From positions 62,001 to 126,000 of the forward strand of contig NZ_SDKM01000009.1 of the NCBI RefSeq assembly GCF_004519545.1: 64,000 bases of DNA. Reading direction: 5' to 3'. This document shows, one piece after another, positions 5,927 to 13,451 of this stretch (the first letter of the stretch is position 1; every line of letters starts with the position of its first letter). The notes under the pieces are model-generated. The model was not told where the DNA came from. It worked only from the letters and a program-made list of their open reading frames with translations, and made no database searches. A program made the translations under genes and the position numbers. Source of the DNA: Nocardioides guangzhouensis. GTDB lineage: Bacteria; Actinomycetota; Actinomycetes; Propionibacteriales; Nocardioidaceae.

Positions 5927-8794
5927 TCAGCTGCAGCCGCTGGTGCTCCCGCAGCCCTCGCACACGTAGCACGAGCCGGCGGGGCGCATCTTGGTGCCGC
6001 AAGTGAAGCAGAGCGGGGAGTCGACGGCGTGGCCGGTGATCTTCTCCAGGAGCTCGGCGCTGGTGTGCGCCTCCTTGGTCCCCTGGTTTCGAGACGGTTG
6101 CTGCGCAACCTCCTCAACCACCGGGGAGGAGTCCTCAACCACCGACTTGGCCTCGATCTCGATCAGCTCGGAGGCCGAGCCAGTCTCCTCGGCGGGGGGC
6201 TCGTAGGAGCCCGTCTCGAGGTGGCGCTGGCGCTCCTCGGCGGAGTAGATGCCGAGGGCGGAGCGGGACTCGAAGTCGAGGTAGTCGAGGGCCAGGCGGC
6301 GGAAGATGTAGTCCATGATCGACTGGGCCATCCGCACGTCGGGGTCGTCGGTGAGGCCGGCCGGCTCGAAGCGCAGGTTGGTGAACTTCGAGACGTAGGT
6401 CTCCAGCGGGACGCCGTACTGGAGGCCGATCGACACCGCGATCGAGAAGGCGTCCATCACGCCGGCCAGGGTCGAGCCCTGCTTGCCGAGCTTGAGGAAG
6501 ACCTCGCCGAGCTGGCCGTCGTCGTGGGCGCCCGAGGTCATGTAGCCCTCGGCGCCACCGACCGTGAAGGACGTGGTCCGCGAGGTGCGGGACTTCGGGA
6601 GCCGCTTGCGGGTCGGGGCGTAGACGATCTTCTCGATCACCTGCGGCTCGGCCTCGACGACCTCGACGGCCTTGTCGGCCTTCTTCGCCTTGGCGTCGGC
6701 CAGCGGCTGGCCCACCTTGCAGTTGTCGCGGTAGATCGCGGTGGCCTTGAGGCCGAGCTTCCACGACTGCAGGTAGACGTCCTCGATCTCCTCGACCGTC
6801 GCCGTCTCCGGCAGGTTGACGGTCTTCGAGATCGCGCCGGACAGGAACGGCTGCGCCGCCGCCATCATCCGAACGTGGCCCATCGGCTTGAGCGCGCGGG
6901 CGCCCATCGCGGTGTCGAACACCTCGTAGTGCTCCTGGCGGAGGCCCGGGGCGTCGATGATGTGGCCGTGCTCGGAGATGTAGTCGACGATCGCCTCGAC
7001 CTGCTCCGGCTGGTAGCCCATCTTCTTCAGGGCCCGCGGCACCGTCTGGTTGACGATCTGCATGGAGCCGCCGCCGACCAGCTTCTTGAACTTCACCAGG
7101 GAGAAGTCGGGCTCGATGCCGGTGGTGTCGCAGTCCATCATGAAGCCGATGGTGCCGGTCGGCGCGAGCACCGACGCCTGGGCGTTGCGGAAGCCGGCCT
7201 TCTCACCGGTCTTCACGACCTTGTCCCAGGCCTTGGTGGCCAGCTTGTGGACGCGGGCGTCCTCGGTGTGCAGCGTGCGTACGGCGTCGTTGGCGGCCTG
7301 GTGCTTGCGCATGACCCGCTTGTGGGCCTCCGCGTTGCGCTGGTACCCGGCGTACGGGCCGACCACGCCGGCCAGCTCGGCCGAGCGGGCGTACGACGTG
7401 CCGGTCATCAGCGAGGTGATCGCGGCCGCCATCGAGCGACCGCCGTCGGAGTCGTAGCCGAGGCCCATCGCCATCAGCAGCGCGCCCAGGTTGGCGTAGC
7501 CGATGCCGAGCTGGCGGTAGTCGACGGTGGTCTTGCCGATCGCCTCGGTCGGGAAGTCCGCGAAGCAGATCGAGATGTCCATCGCGGTGATGATCACCTC
7601 GACCGCCTTGGCGAACAGCGCGGCGTCGAAGGTGTCGTCGTCCTTGAGGAACTTGAGGAGGTTCAGCGAGGCCAGGTTGCACGAGGAGTTGTCGAGCGAC
7701 ATGTACTCCGAGCACGGGTTGGACGCGGTGATCCGGCCGGTCTCGGGGTTGGTGTGCCAGTCGTTGATCGTGTCGTCGTACTGGAGGCCCGGGTCGGCGC
7801 ACTCCCACGCGGCCTGGCTGATCTTCTTGAACAGGTCGCGGGCGTCGACGGTCTCGATGATCTCGCCGGTGGTGCGCGAGCGGAGGCCGAACTCGGTGCC
7901 GTCCTCGACCGCGCGCATGAACTCGTCGCTGACGCGGACCGAGTTGTTGGCGTTCTGGTACTGCACGGAGGTGATGTCGGCGCCGCCGAGGTCCATGTCG
8001 AAGCCGGCGTCACGCAGCGCGCGGATCTTGTCCTCCTCGCGCGCCTTGGTCTGCACGAACTCCTCGATGTCGGGGTGGTCGACGTCGAGCACGACCATCT
8101 TCGCCGCGCGGCGAGTGGCGCCACCGGACTTGATGGTGCCCGCGGAGGCGTCGGCACCGCGCATGAAGGAGACCGGGCCGGAGGCGGTGCCGCCGGAGGA
8201 GAGCAGCTCCTTGGAGGAGCGGATGCGGGAGAGGTTGAGGCCGGCGCCGGAGCCGCCCTTGAAGATGAAGCCCTCTTCCTTGTACCAGTTGAGGATCGAG
8301 TCCATCGAGTCGTCGACGGACAGGATGAAGCACGCGGAGACCTGCTGCGGCGCCGTGGTGCCGACGTTGAACCACACCGGGGAGTTGAACGAGAAGTACT
8401 GGTGGACCAGCAGCCAGGTCAGCTCGTGCTCGAACAGCTCTGCGTCGGCCGGGGAGGCGAAGTAGCCGTGGTCGACGCCAGCCTTGGTGTAGGTCTTCAC
8501 CACGCGGTCGACGAGCTGCTTGAGGCTCCACTCGCGGACGTCGGTGCCGACCGCGCCGCGGAAGTACTTGGTGGTGACGATGGTCGAGGCGTTGACCGAC
8601 CAGAAGTCCGGGAACTCCACGCCGCGCTGCTCGAAGACCGTCTCGCCGGTCTTCCAGTTGGTCTGAACGACGTCACGACGCTCCCACGTGATCTCGTCGT
8701 ACGGGTGGACTCCCTTCGTGCTGAAGACGCGCTCCATCCGCAGTCCCTTGGCGGACTGGGACGGTGCGGAGCCCCCGCTCACGGTCTCGGTCAT
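5927..8794 (-). CDS. nrdJ: Vitamin B12-dependent (class II) ribonucleotide reductase
   Basis: 955 aa. It reduces ribonucleotides to deoxyribonucleotides using adenosylcobalamin instead of a diiron cofactor. Class II landmarks are visible: an N-terminal HEYDEITWERRDV-type start (here PYDEITWERRDV), the loop with NPCSEYMSLDNSSCNLASLN, PTGTIGFMMDCDTTGIEPDF, and a Cys-rich tail (CFTCGTKM then CYVCEGC) that acts as a zinc-binding/redox-active end. The start ATG has GAGGAG 6 nt upstream. nrdR lies upstream on the same strand, 120 bp away, so the two are probably co-regulated. The linker before the Cys-rich tail contains a repeat insertion (see 6085-6144). Confidence 0.97.
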   Translation of the reverse strand: MTETVSGGSAPSQSAKGLRMERVFSTKGVHPYDEITWERRDVVQTNWKTGETVFEQRGVEFPDFWSVNASTIVTTKYFRGAVGTDVREWSLKQLVDRVVKTYTKAGVDHGYFASPADAELFEHELTWLLVHQYFSFNSPVWFNVGTTAPQQVSACFILSVDDSMDSILNWYKEEGFIFKGGSGAGLNLSRIRSSKELLSSGGTASGPVSFMRGADASAGTIKSGGATRRAAKMVVLDVDHPDIEEFVQTKAREEDKIRALRDAGFDMDLGGADITSVQYQNANNSVRVSDEFMRAVEDGTEFGLRSRTTGEIIETVDARDLFKKISQAAWECADPGLQYDDTINDWHTNPETGRITASNPCSEYMSLDNSSCNLASLNLLKFLKDDDTFDAALFAKAVEVIITAMDISICFADFPTEAIGKTTVDYRQLGIGYANLGALLMAMGLGYDSDGGRSMAAAITSLMTGTSYARSAELAGVVGPYAGYQRNAEAHKRVMRKHQAANDAVRTLHTEDARVHKLATKAWDKVVKTGEKAGFRNAQASVLAPTGTIGFMMDCDTTGIEPDFSLVKFKKLVGGGSMQIVNQTVPRALKKMGYQPEQVEAIVDYISEHGHIIDAPGLRQEHYEVFDTAMGARALKPMGHVRMMAAAQPFLSGAISKTVNLPETATVEEIEDVYLQSWKLGLKATAIYRDNCKVGQPLADAKAKKADKAVEVVEAEPQVIEKIVYAPTRKRLPKSRTSRTTSFTVGGAEGYMTSGAHDDGQLGEVFLKLGKQGSTLAGVMDAFSIAVSIGLQYGVPLETYVSKFTNLRFEPAGLTDDPDVRMAQSIMDYIFRRLALDYLDFESRSALGIYSAEERQRHLETGSYEPPAEETGSASELIEIEAKSVVEDSSPVVEEVAQQPSRNQGTKEAHTSAELLEKITGHAVDSPLCFTCGTKMRPAGSCYVCEGCGSTSGCS
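6085..6144. repeat. Repeat element embedded in the nrdJ coding sequence
   Basis: GGTTTCGAGACG (6085-6096) and TCCTCAACCACCG (6111-6123) flank a small palindrome GTTGC-TGC-GCAAC (6097-6109). TCCTCAACCACCG is repeated at 6132-6144. The same two flanking blocks occur inside miaB at 46559-46598 with a different middle. In nrdJ the element encodes the linker VVEEVAQQPSRN. Confidence 0.75.
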
Positions 8795-8914
8795 GTCTCC
8801 TCTTTCCTGGTGATCCCGGCGAATGGTGTGGTCGTGCTTCGTGCTGTGCGTGTAACCCGAAGTTGGTGGCCCGGCGTACGCAGCTTCCCCACTACGTACG
8901 CCGGGCGGCTTGTG

Positions 8915-9409
8915 TCAGCCGGTCGGCTGGACAGGAACGAGCACCGGCTCGTCCGTGGCGGCGGCCCGCTCGGCCCTGAGGACCGCGATCTCGGCCTCGA
9001 AGTCGTCGGCGGACTCGAACGCGCGATAGACGCTCGCGAAGCGGAGGTAGGCCACCTCGTCGAGCTCCCGCAGCGGCGCGAGGATCGCCATGCCGACCTC
9101 GTGGGCGGGCACCTCGGCCCAGCCCTCGCTGCGCAGCGCGTCCTCCACGGCCTGGCCCAGGCAGGCGAGCTGGTCCTCGGTGACCGGGCGGCCCTTGCAG
9201 GCCTTGCGGACACCGGAGATCGCCTTGTCCCGGGCGAACGGCTCGGTGGCCCCCGACCGCTTGAGCACGGTCAGCTGCATCTGCTCGACGGTGGTGAACC
9301 GCTTCTCGCAGGCCGGGCAGGTGCGGCGCCGGCGGATCGCCCCGCCGTCCTCGGCGACGCGCGAGTCGAGGACCCGGGTGTCGGTGCTGCGGCAGTACGG
9401 GCAGTGCAT
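8915..9409 (-). CDS. nrdR: Transcriptional repressor NrdR
   Basis: 164 aa. NrdR senses ATP/dATP through an ATP-cone and represses ribonucleotide reductase genes by binding paired NrdR boxes. The N-terminus has the zinc ribbon ([17 protein letters not shown], then [13 protein letters not shown]) and the ATP-cone follows ([20 protein letters not shown]). The length is typical for the family. It is transcribed toward nrdJ. A pair of NrdR boxes lies upstream at 9573-9618, indicating autoregulation of nrdR and probably nrdJ. Confidence 0.97.
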   Translation of the reverse strand: MHCPYCRSTDTRVLDSRVAEDGGAIRRRRTCPACEKRFTTVEQMQLTVLKRSGATEPFARDKAISGVRKACKGRPVTEDQLACLGQAVEDALRSEGWAEVPAHEVGMAILAPLRELDEVAYLRFASVYRAFESADDFEAEIAVLRAERAAATDEPVLVPVQPTG

Positions 9410-9860
9410 CGCGGTCCCCCTCCTCTCGGCGTACGCCGTGTCCCTCGCGGCGGTCTCCAGGTATGCGGCAGCCCACCCCGGACGGGTGTGCTCGCTCGCA
9501 GTGACGTGTGGAAACCTGACCTGTTCCTGTGCACAACCAGCAGCTTCCTGGGGAGTTCTCCACCATCTCTGTGCAACTAGATGTGGATAACTACAGCGGT
9601 GTAACTACTAGATGTAGTGGTAACGATACACCCGGCCACCGACCGTGCAAGCAGAACGCGCAAAGTTTCCGCAGATCGCCGGCGACGAATCTATAACCGC
9701 AGGTCAGGGCCACTTTCTTCCCGTATGCACCGAACCGGATCGGCGTTTCGCACTTCCCGTTCAGGCGTCGGGTGCAGGCGTCGGGACCGTTGTCACGCGC
9801 GTCACACCCGTCTCAGGAGTTATGCCCGCCGGCCCTCCGCGCGCCTGACAGAATGACGTC
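9410..9860. other. Divergent 450-bp region: nrdR leader and NrdR boxes
   Basis: No gene is seen here. On the minus strand it holds about 160 bp of nrdR leader and then the paired NrdR boxes. On the plus strand the end at 9841-9860 (CAGAAT, 6 nt before the GTG at 9861) may be a leaderless -10 for the small membrane protein. A string resembling part of a B12 box lies in the leader but no riboswitch could be supported. Confidence 0.6.
9573..9618. promoter_or_regulatory. Paired NrdR boxes upstream of nrdR
   Basis: The core ACTAGATGT occurs at 9576-9584 and 9607-9615, within palindrome-like 16-mers resembling the NrdR consensus ACACWATATATWGTGT. The cores are 31 bp apart, three helical turns, which is the usual spacing of NrdR box pairs. 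The second box (ACTACTAGATGTAGT) is the more symmetric. Confidence 0.8.
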
Positions 9861-10247
9861 GTGGCGAGGGACAAGACACCGGTCGGCAAGCGCGCGGGGG
9901 CGCGGCGCGGGCCGAGGAAGAAGGCCTCGCTCGACCGCGGGGCGCTCGGGCTGGCCCTCGCGATCACCGCGCTCGTCGTGGCCTGGGGCTACCTCGTCAA
10001 GACCGCCGTCGACTTCGGCTCGGCGGCCCGCGGCGGCGAGTCGGGCGCCTGGGGCTTCCTGGCACTGGCGTGCGCCGGAGCGGCGGCCTGCCTCTTCGTC
10101 GGACTGATCCTGATCGCCAGGCTGCTGCGCAAGCTCGGCATCACCTCCGGCGGCTCCACGACGCCGGCCGACGAGCCCGAGTCGCGTCCGGGCGGCGGCG
10201 GGGGCGGGACCAGTCGGGACCAGGGTGGACGGCGCGCCGCCCGCTGA
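9861..10247 (+). CDS. Small two-helix membrane protein, function unknown
   Basis: 128 aa from a GTG. A basic N-terminus (ARDKTPVGKRAGARRGPRKK) precedes two hydrophobic segments at about 35-58 and 68-95, and the tail is Gly/Pro/Arg-rich. The topology suggests a short inner-membrane protein with both ends cytoplasmic. I do not recognise the family. A possible -10 (CAGAAT) 6 nt upstream would make the transcript leaderless. It stands alone, followed by a strong hairpin at 10400-10435. Confidence 0.65.
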   Translation: MARDKTPVGKRAGARRGPRKKASLDRGALGLALAITALVVAWGYLVKTAVDFGSAARGGESGAWGFLALACAGAAACLFVGLILIARLLRKLGITSGGSTTPADEPESRPGGGGGGTSRDQGGRRAAR

Positions 10248-10399
10248 CCCCAGCGAATCGCCTCCCTACGGGTGAACCCGTTCGGGCTCGCCCGAACATG
10301 ACCCGAACGTGCCATGTTGTCCAGACCAGTTGACGATGCATCCTTCGACAAGGCCAAACGGGGGGTTTCCGGAGGCTCACCAGCTGGGGGGCTGGGCGC

Positions 10400-10435
10400 A
10401 GCGCCCGGGACGTCGTCGCACGACGCCCGGGCGCT
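10400..10435. terminator. GC-rich hairpin, likely bidirectional terminator
   Basis: Stem AGCGCCCGGG-A-CGTCG (10400-10415) pairs with CGACGCCCGGGCGCT (10421-10435) around a 5-nt loop, with one bulged A. It lies between the convergent genes at 9861-10247 and 10487-10897. There is no U-tract, as is common in actinobacteria. Confidence 0.6.
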
Positions 10436-10459
10436 TCTGCGTCGTCACAGGCGCCTCAA

Positions 10460-10483
10460 GATTCCCCGGGCGCCCGGGGAATC
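10460..10483. repeat. 24-bp perfect palindrome, copy 1 of the GATTCCCC family
   Basis: GATTCCCCGGGC (10460-10471) is followed directly by its reverse complement (10472-10483). It lies 4 bp from the stop of the DUF3052 gene (minus strand), so it may also act as its terminator. Related palindromes occur at 13280-13305 and 13342-13365. Confidence 0.8.
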
Positions 10484-10486
10484 CCT

Positions 10487-10897
10487 TCACCGGTCGCGTA
10501 GCCGCCGGACCAGCTTGAGCCCGGACCAGGTGGCGTCGATCGCGGCCACCTTCACGTCGACAACGCCCGCGGCCAGGGCGATCGCGCGGACGACGTTCGC
10601 GTCGAGGTCGGTGGGGACCCTGCTCGCCTTCTTGGGCCAGCAAACCCAGACCATCCCGTTGCCGACGGTGCGCTCGACCAGCACCGGGAGGCGGCGCTGG
10701 TAGCGGGCCCGCTCGAGGTGGAAGGTCAGCGTGACGTCCGCCCGCCGCGGGAGCCGGCGTACGACGTGGGCTCGCCCGAGATCGCCCAGGTCGACGTGGT
10801 CCGGCACGCCGTCGAGGAAGACCGTGTGCCCGTCCTTGATGCCGAGCTTGGTCACCAGCGGGGTGCCCGAGTAGCCGGTGCCGGGGTCGCTCGCCAT
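10487..10897 (-). CDS. DUF3052 family protein
   Basis: 136 aa. It matches the DUF3052 pattern: an N-terminal GYSGTPLVTKLGIK, a central WVCWPKKASRVPTDLD segment, and the C-terminal VDVKVAAIDATWSGLKLVRR. The family is widespread in actinobacteria and its function is unknown. It is predicted to be a cytoplasmic single-domain protein. A LexA-like box (10933-10948) lies 35 bp upstream of the ATG, so SOS control is possible. It is divergent from the LysM gene. Confidence 0.85.
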   Translation of the reverse strand: MASDPGTGYSGTPLVTKLGIKDGHTVFLDGVPDHVDLGDLGRAHVVRRLPRRADVTLTFHLERARYQRRLPVLVERTVGNGMVWVCWPKKASRVPTDLDANVVRAIALAAGVVDVKVAAIDATWSGLKLVRRLRDR

Positions 10898-10932
10898 GGG
10901 GCCATGCTCCCCGATGCGCGGCGTCGCGACAT

Positions 10933-10948
10933 TCGAACATCTGTTCGG
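10933..10948. promoter_or_regulatory. LexA (SOS) box upstream of the DUF3052 gene
   Basis: TCGAAC-ATCT-GTTCGG matches the actinobacterial SOS box TCGAAC-N4-GTTCGA at 11 of 12 positions. A weaker half-site (TCGAAC then GCTCTA) lies at 10966-10981. Confidence 0.75.
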
Positions 10949-10984
10949 CGTGTTGCTTGATCCGTTCGAACAGGTGCTCTAACT

Positions 10985-11016
10985 TCGTACATGTGTTCGA
11001 TCGAACGTCTGATCGA
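10985..11016. promoter_or_regulatory. Two abutting LexA (SOS) boxes upstream of the LysM gene
   Basis: TCGTAC-ATGT-GTTCGA (10985-11000) is followed immediately by TCGAAC-GTCT-GATCGA (11001-11016). Each matches 11 of 12 consensus positions. They lie 80-110 bp upstream of the LysM protein start, suggesting strong SOS repression of that gene. Confidence 0.8.
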
Positions 11017-11095
11017 TCCTCTCCCGGCAACGTTGTCGGTGGTGGCCGATAGACATTCGCTCAGACCGACCAGCTCCTTCCCCCGGAGGTTTCCG

Positions 11096-11488
11096 ATGAG
11101 CACCATGACCGCTTCGCCCACCGTGCGGGTCCCGCGCCCGCGCACCAGCTCGACCCGCACCGCGGCCGGCGCCCGACGCCCGGTCCGCGCACAGGTCCGG
11201 CTCACCCGGCGCGGCCGGTTCGTGGTGTTCCTCGCCTGCCTGTTCCTGGTGCTCGGTGCTGCCCTGTTCCTGGGCGCGACGTCGGTGGCGACGGGCGAGT
11301 CCGGTGGCGCGGAGCAGCCGACCCGGGTGGTCATGGTCGGCGAGGGCGACACCCTCTGGGCGATCGCGTCCGCCGCGGCCGGCGACGGCGAGGTGCGGGA
11401 GATGATGCACACGATCAAGCAGCTCAACGCCCTCGACAGCTCGATGCTGGTCGCCGGGCAGAAGATCTTCGTGCCGGTCACCGACTGA
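11096..11488 (+). CDS. LysM-domain membrane protein, SOS-regulated
   Basis: 130 aa. The ATG at 11096 has GGAGG 6 nt upstream. A basic N-terminal tail precedes one membrane helix (about residues 41-62, FVVFLACLFLVLGAALFLGA). An extracytoplasmic LysM follows (VMVGEGDTLWAIASAAAG to LVAGQKIFVPV, about residues 77-128), which binds peptidoglycan. A LysM protein beside lexA is typical of actinobacteria; the mycobacterial counterpart, Rv2719c, is a DNA-damage-induced cell-wall protein that restrains division. Tandem LexA boxes upstream support the same role here. A perfect terminator hairpin follows. Confidence 0.85.
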   Translation: MSTMTASPTVRVPRPRTSSTRTAAGARRPVRAQVRLTRRGRFVVFLACLFLVLGAALFLGATSVATGESGGAEQPTRVVMVGEGDTLWAIASAAAGDGEVREMMHTIKQLNALDSSMLVAGQKIFVPVTD

Positions 11489-11548
11489 CCCGCACGACGC
11501 GCGTCGCAGGTCGCCTCGACCCCGGCCTGCGCACGCACTGGGGAAGAC

Positions 11549-11580
11549 AAGGGGCGGGACCTGTCCGGGTCCCGCCCCTT
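11549..11580. terminator. Perfect 13-bp stem terminator after the LysM gene
   Basis: AAGGGGCGGGACC (11549-11561) and GGTCCCGCCCCTT (11568-11580) pair perfectly around a 6-nt loop. The A-rich left and T-rich right flanks fit a bidirectional intrinsic terminator. Confidence 0.8.
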
Positions 11581-11622
11581 GCGCTATTCCGGCATCCGGG
11601 CGGTCACCCTACCGTGCGAGGC

Positions 11623-12396
11623 ATGACCGACCCACGCACCACCGCCGTCGAGGACAACCTGGTCTCGTTCTACCGGCTGGTCGGCCGCGACCCGCTGTTC
11701 ACGCGCCTCGGTGAGGACGACGTCGCGGCGTTCACGACCCAAGTTCCGTTCGCGCTCTTCAACTGCGTCATCGACGCCCGCTTCGACGACGCGAGCCGCG
11801 CCCGGCGTACCGCCGAGGTCGCGGACCGGATGGTCGCCCACGGCCTGCCCTGGATGTGGTGGGCGACGCCGTCCGGCATGCCCGACGACCACGTCCTGAC
11901 CGAGCGCGGGCTGAGCAGGTCGGACACCCCCGGGATGCACGTCGACCTGGACGGTCCGGTCGAACCGCGCTCGGACCTGCGGATCGCGGAGGCGAGCGGT
12001 GACGGGCTCCACGCCTTCATGGAGATGTTCGCGCGCGGCTTCGGCATGCCCGACTTCGTCACCGAGGCGCTCGCCGTGGTGGTCCGGCGCAGCTTCGACC
12101 CGGCGAGGATCGTCAGCCTGGTCGCGTGGGACGGCAGGACGCCGGTCGGCTGCGGGTCGGTGATCGTCGACGGGACGACGGCCGGGCTCTACAACATCGC
12201 GACGCCGGAGGAGCACCGCGGCCGGGGCGTGGGGTACGCCGTCACGGCCGCCCTGATGAACCTCGGTGTCGGGCGCGGCTGCACGCGGGCCGTGCTGCAG
12301 TCCTCGGACCTGGGCCGGCCGGTCTACGAGCGGATCGGGTTCGAACAGGTGTGCACGGTGCCGCAGTACGTCTGGCACCCGGCGACGACCGACTGA
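11623..12396 (+). CDS. GNAT family N-acetyltransferase
   Basis: 257 aa. I chose the ATG at 11623 over the GTG at 11614 because TACCGT (11610-11615) sits 7 nt before it, giving a leaderless start. The C-terminal half is a GNAT fold: a central strand ([20 protein letters not shown]), the acetyl-CoA loop ([17 protein letters not shown], about residues 192-210) and a C-terminal [11 protein letters not shown]. The N-terminal half is divergent, as in two-domain GNATs. The substrate is unknown. It sits between the LysM gene and lexA but has no SOS box of its own. Confidence 0.85.
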   Translation: MTDPRTTAVEDNLVSFYRLVGRDPLFTRLGEDDVAAFTTQVPFALFNCVIDARFDDASRARRTAEVADRMVAHGLPWMWWATPSGMPDDHVLTERGLSRSDTPGMHVDLDGPVEPRSDLRIAEASGDGLHAFMEMFARGFGMPDFVTEALAVVVRRSFDPARIVSLVAWDGRTPVGCGSVIVDGTTAGLYNIATPEEHRGRGVGYAVTAALMNLGVGRGCTRAVLQSSDLGRPVYERIGFEQVCTVPQYVWHPATTD

Positions 12397-12445
12397 CGCA
12401 GCCTCCGCAGGCCGCGCGGAGCGAGGACGCCCGCCGACACGCCGT

Positions 12446-12461
12446 TCGAACAGGTGTTTGA
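12446..12461. promoter_or_regulatory. LexA (SOS) box upstream of lexA
   Basis: TCGAAC-AGGT-GTTTGA matches the SOS consensus at 11 of 12 positions and lies about 78 bp before the lexA ATG, consistent with autorepression. Confidence 0.85.
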
Positions 12462-12538
12462 ACGCGGGGCCGGTTCGGGACTACCGTGAACCCACACCCG
12501 GCCGGCAGCGCTCGGGACCAGACGCGGAAGGCATCACC

Positions 12539-13261
12539 ATGACCCCTCGCACCTCGGACAAGGTCACCGAGCTCCCCGACGGCCCGCCGGACGCGACCGG
12601 TCTGACCCCGCGCCAGCAGCGGATCCTTGCCGTCATCAAGGACTCGATCGAGAGCCGGGGCTACCCGCCGAGCATGCGCGAGATCGGCGAGAAGGTCGGC
12701 CTGACCAGCTCGTCGTCGGTGTCCCACCAGCTGCGGATGCTGGAGCAGAAGGGGTTCATCAAGCGCGACCCCAACCGCCCCCGCGCGATCGAGGTGTTCC
12801 TGCCCGAGCTGCTCGCCGCCCGCCGGTCGATCAGCGCGGCCGAGGAGACGTCGTACGACGAGACCGGGATCGGCGACACCGCTCCCCCGGCGACGTACGT
12901 CCCGATCGTCGGCCGGATCGCCGCCGGTGGCCCGATCCTCGCCGAGGAGCGGGTCGAGGACGTCTTCCCGCTGCCCAAGCAGCTCGTCGGCGAGGGCACG
13001 CTGTTCCTGCTCGAGGTCTCCGGCGACTCGATGATCGACGCGGCGATCTGCGACGGCGACTACGTGGTGATCCGGCAGCAGCCCGACGCCAACAACGGCG
13101 CCTTCGTGGCCGCGATGATCGACGGCGAGGCCACCGTCAAGACCCTGCAGCGCAAGGACGGCCAGGTGTGGCTGCTCCCCCACAACGAGGCCTACGACCC
13201 GATCGACGGCACCCACGCCACGATCCTCGGGATCGTCACCGCAGTGCTGCGACGGGTCTGA
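12539..13261 (+). CDS. lexA: SOS repressor LexA
   Basis: 240 aa. LexA represses the SOS regulon and cleaves itself when bound to RecA-ssDNA. The N-terminal winged helix is intact ([40 protein letters not shown]). The Ala-Gly cleavage site lies in GRIAAGGPI, the catalytic Ser in SGDSMID and the Lys in ATVKTL. The ATG at 12539 gives the family's usual length; a longer upstream frame overlaps the GNAT gene. A LexA box lies upstream. Three hairpin-forming repeats follow the stop. Confidence 0.98.
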   Translation: MTPRTSDKVTELPDGPPDATGLTPRQQRILAVIKDSIESRGYPPSMREIGEKVGLTSSSSVSHQLRMLEQKGFIKRDPNRPRAIEVFLPELLAARRSISAAEETSYDETGIGDTAPPATYVPIVGRIAAGGPILAEERVEDVFPLPKQLVGEGTLFLLEVSGDSMIDAAICDGDYVVIRQQPDANNGAFVAAMIDGEATVKTLQRKDGQVWLLPHNEAYDPIDGTHATILGIVTAVLRRV

Positions 13262-13279
13262 TCGTCACACCAGCCCCAT

Positions 13280-13365
13280 GATTCCCCGGGCAGCCGGGGG
13301 AATTGATGCTTGTCAGGCGTAGCAACACCTGACAACCCACTGATTCCCCGGTCGACCGGGGAATC
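13280..13365. repeat. Cluster of three palindromes between lexA and phoD
   Basis: An imperfect GATTCCCCGGG/CCGGGGGAATT palindrome lies at 13280-13303. TTGTCAGG (13310-13317) pairs with CCTGACAA (13328-13335). A perfect 24-bp palindrome with arms GATTCCCCGGTC and GACCGGGGAATC lies at 13342-13365. The first and third belong to the same family as 10460-10483. They may terminate lexA or be a mobile palindromic repeat. Confidence 0.75.
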
Positions 13366-13451
13366 GTGACCGGCCGCCGACGCCCGGGTGAACGGACGGT
13401 GCTCACACCCGGCGGGCGTCACCGGAGCCGCGGAGGCTCGTTGACCCGGGC

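Noticed and set aside
9410..9540. B12 (cobalamin) riboswitch in the nrdR leader
   Set aside because: The minus strand has a short string like a B12-box end (CCTGGAGACCGCC) and a TCACTG, but the conserved core blocks and order are missing, and a B12-dependent enzyme would not be expected to be shut off by B12.
6029..9580. Long plus-strand frame of 1183 codons opposite nrdJ and nrdR
   Set aside because: An antisense shadow of high-GC codon bias; the reading is repetitive Ala/Val/Gly/Arg/Asp and the opposite strand holds two unmistakable genes.
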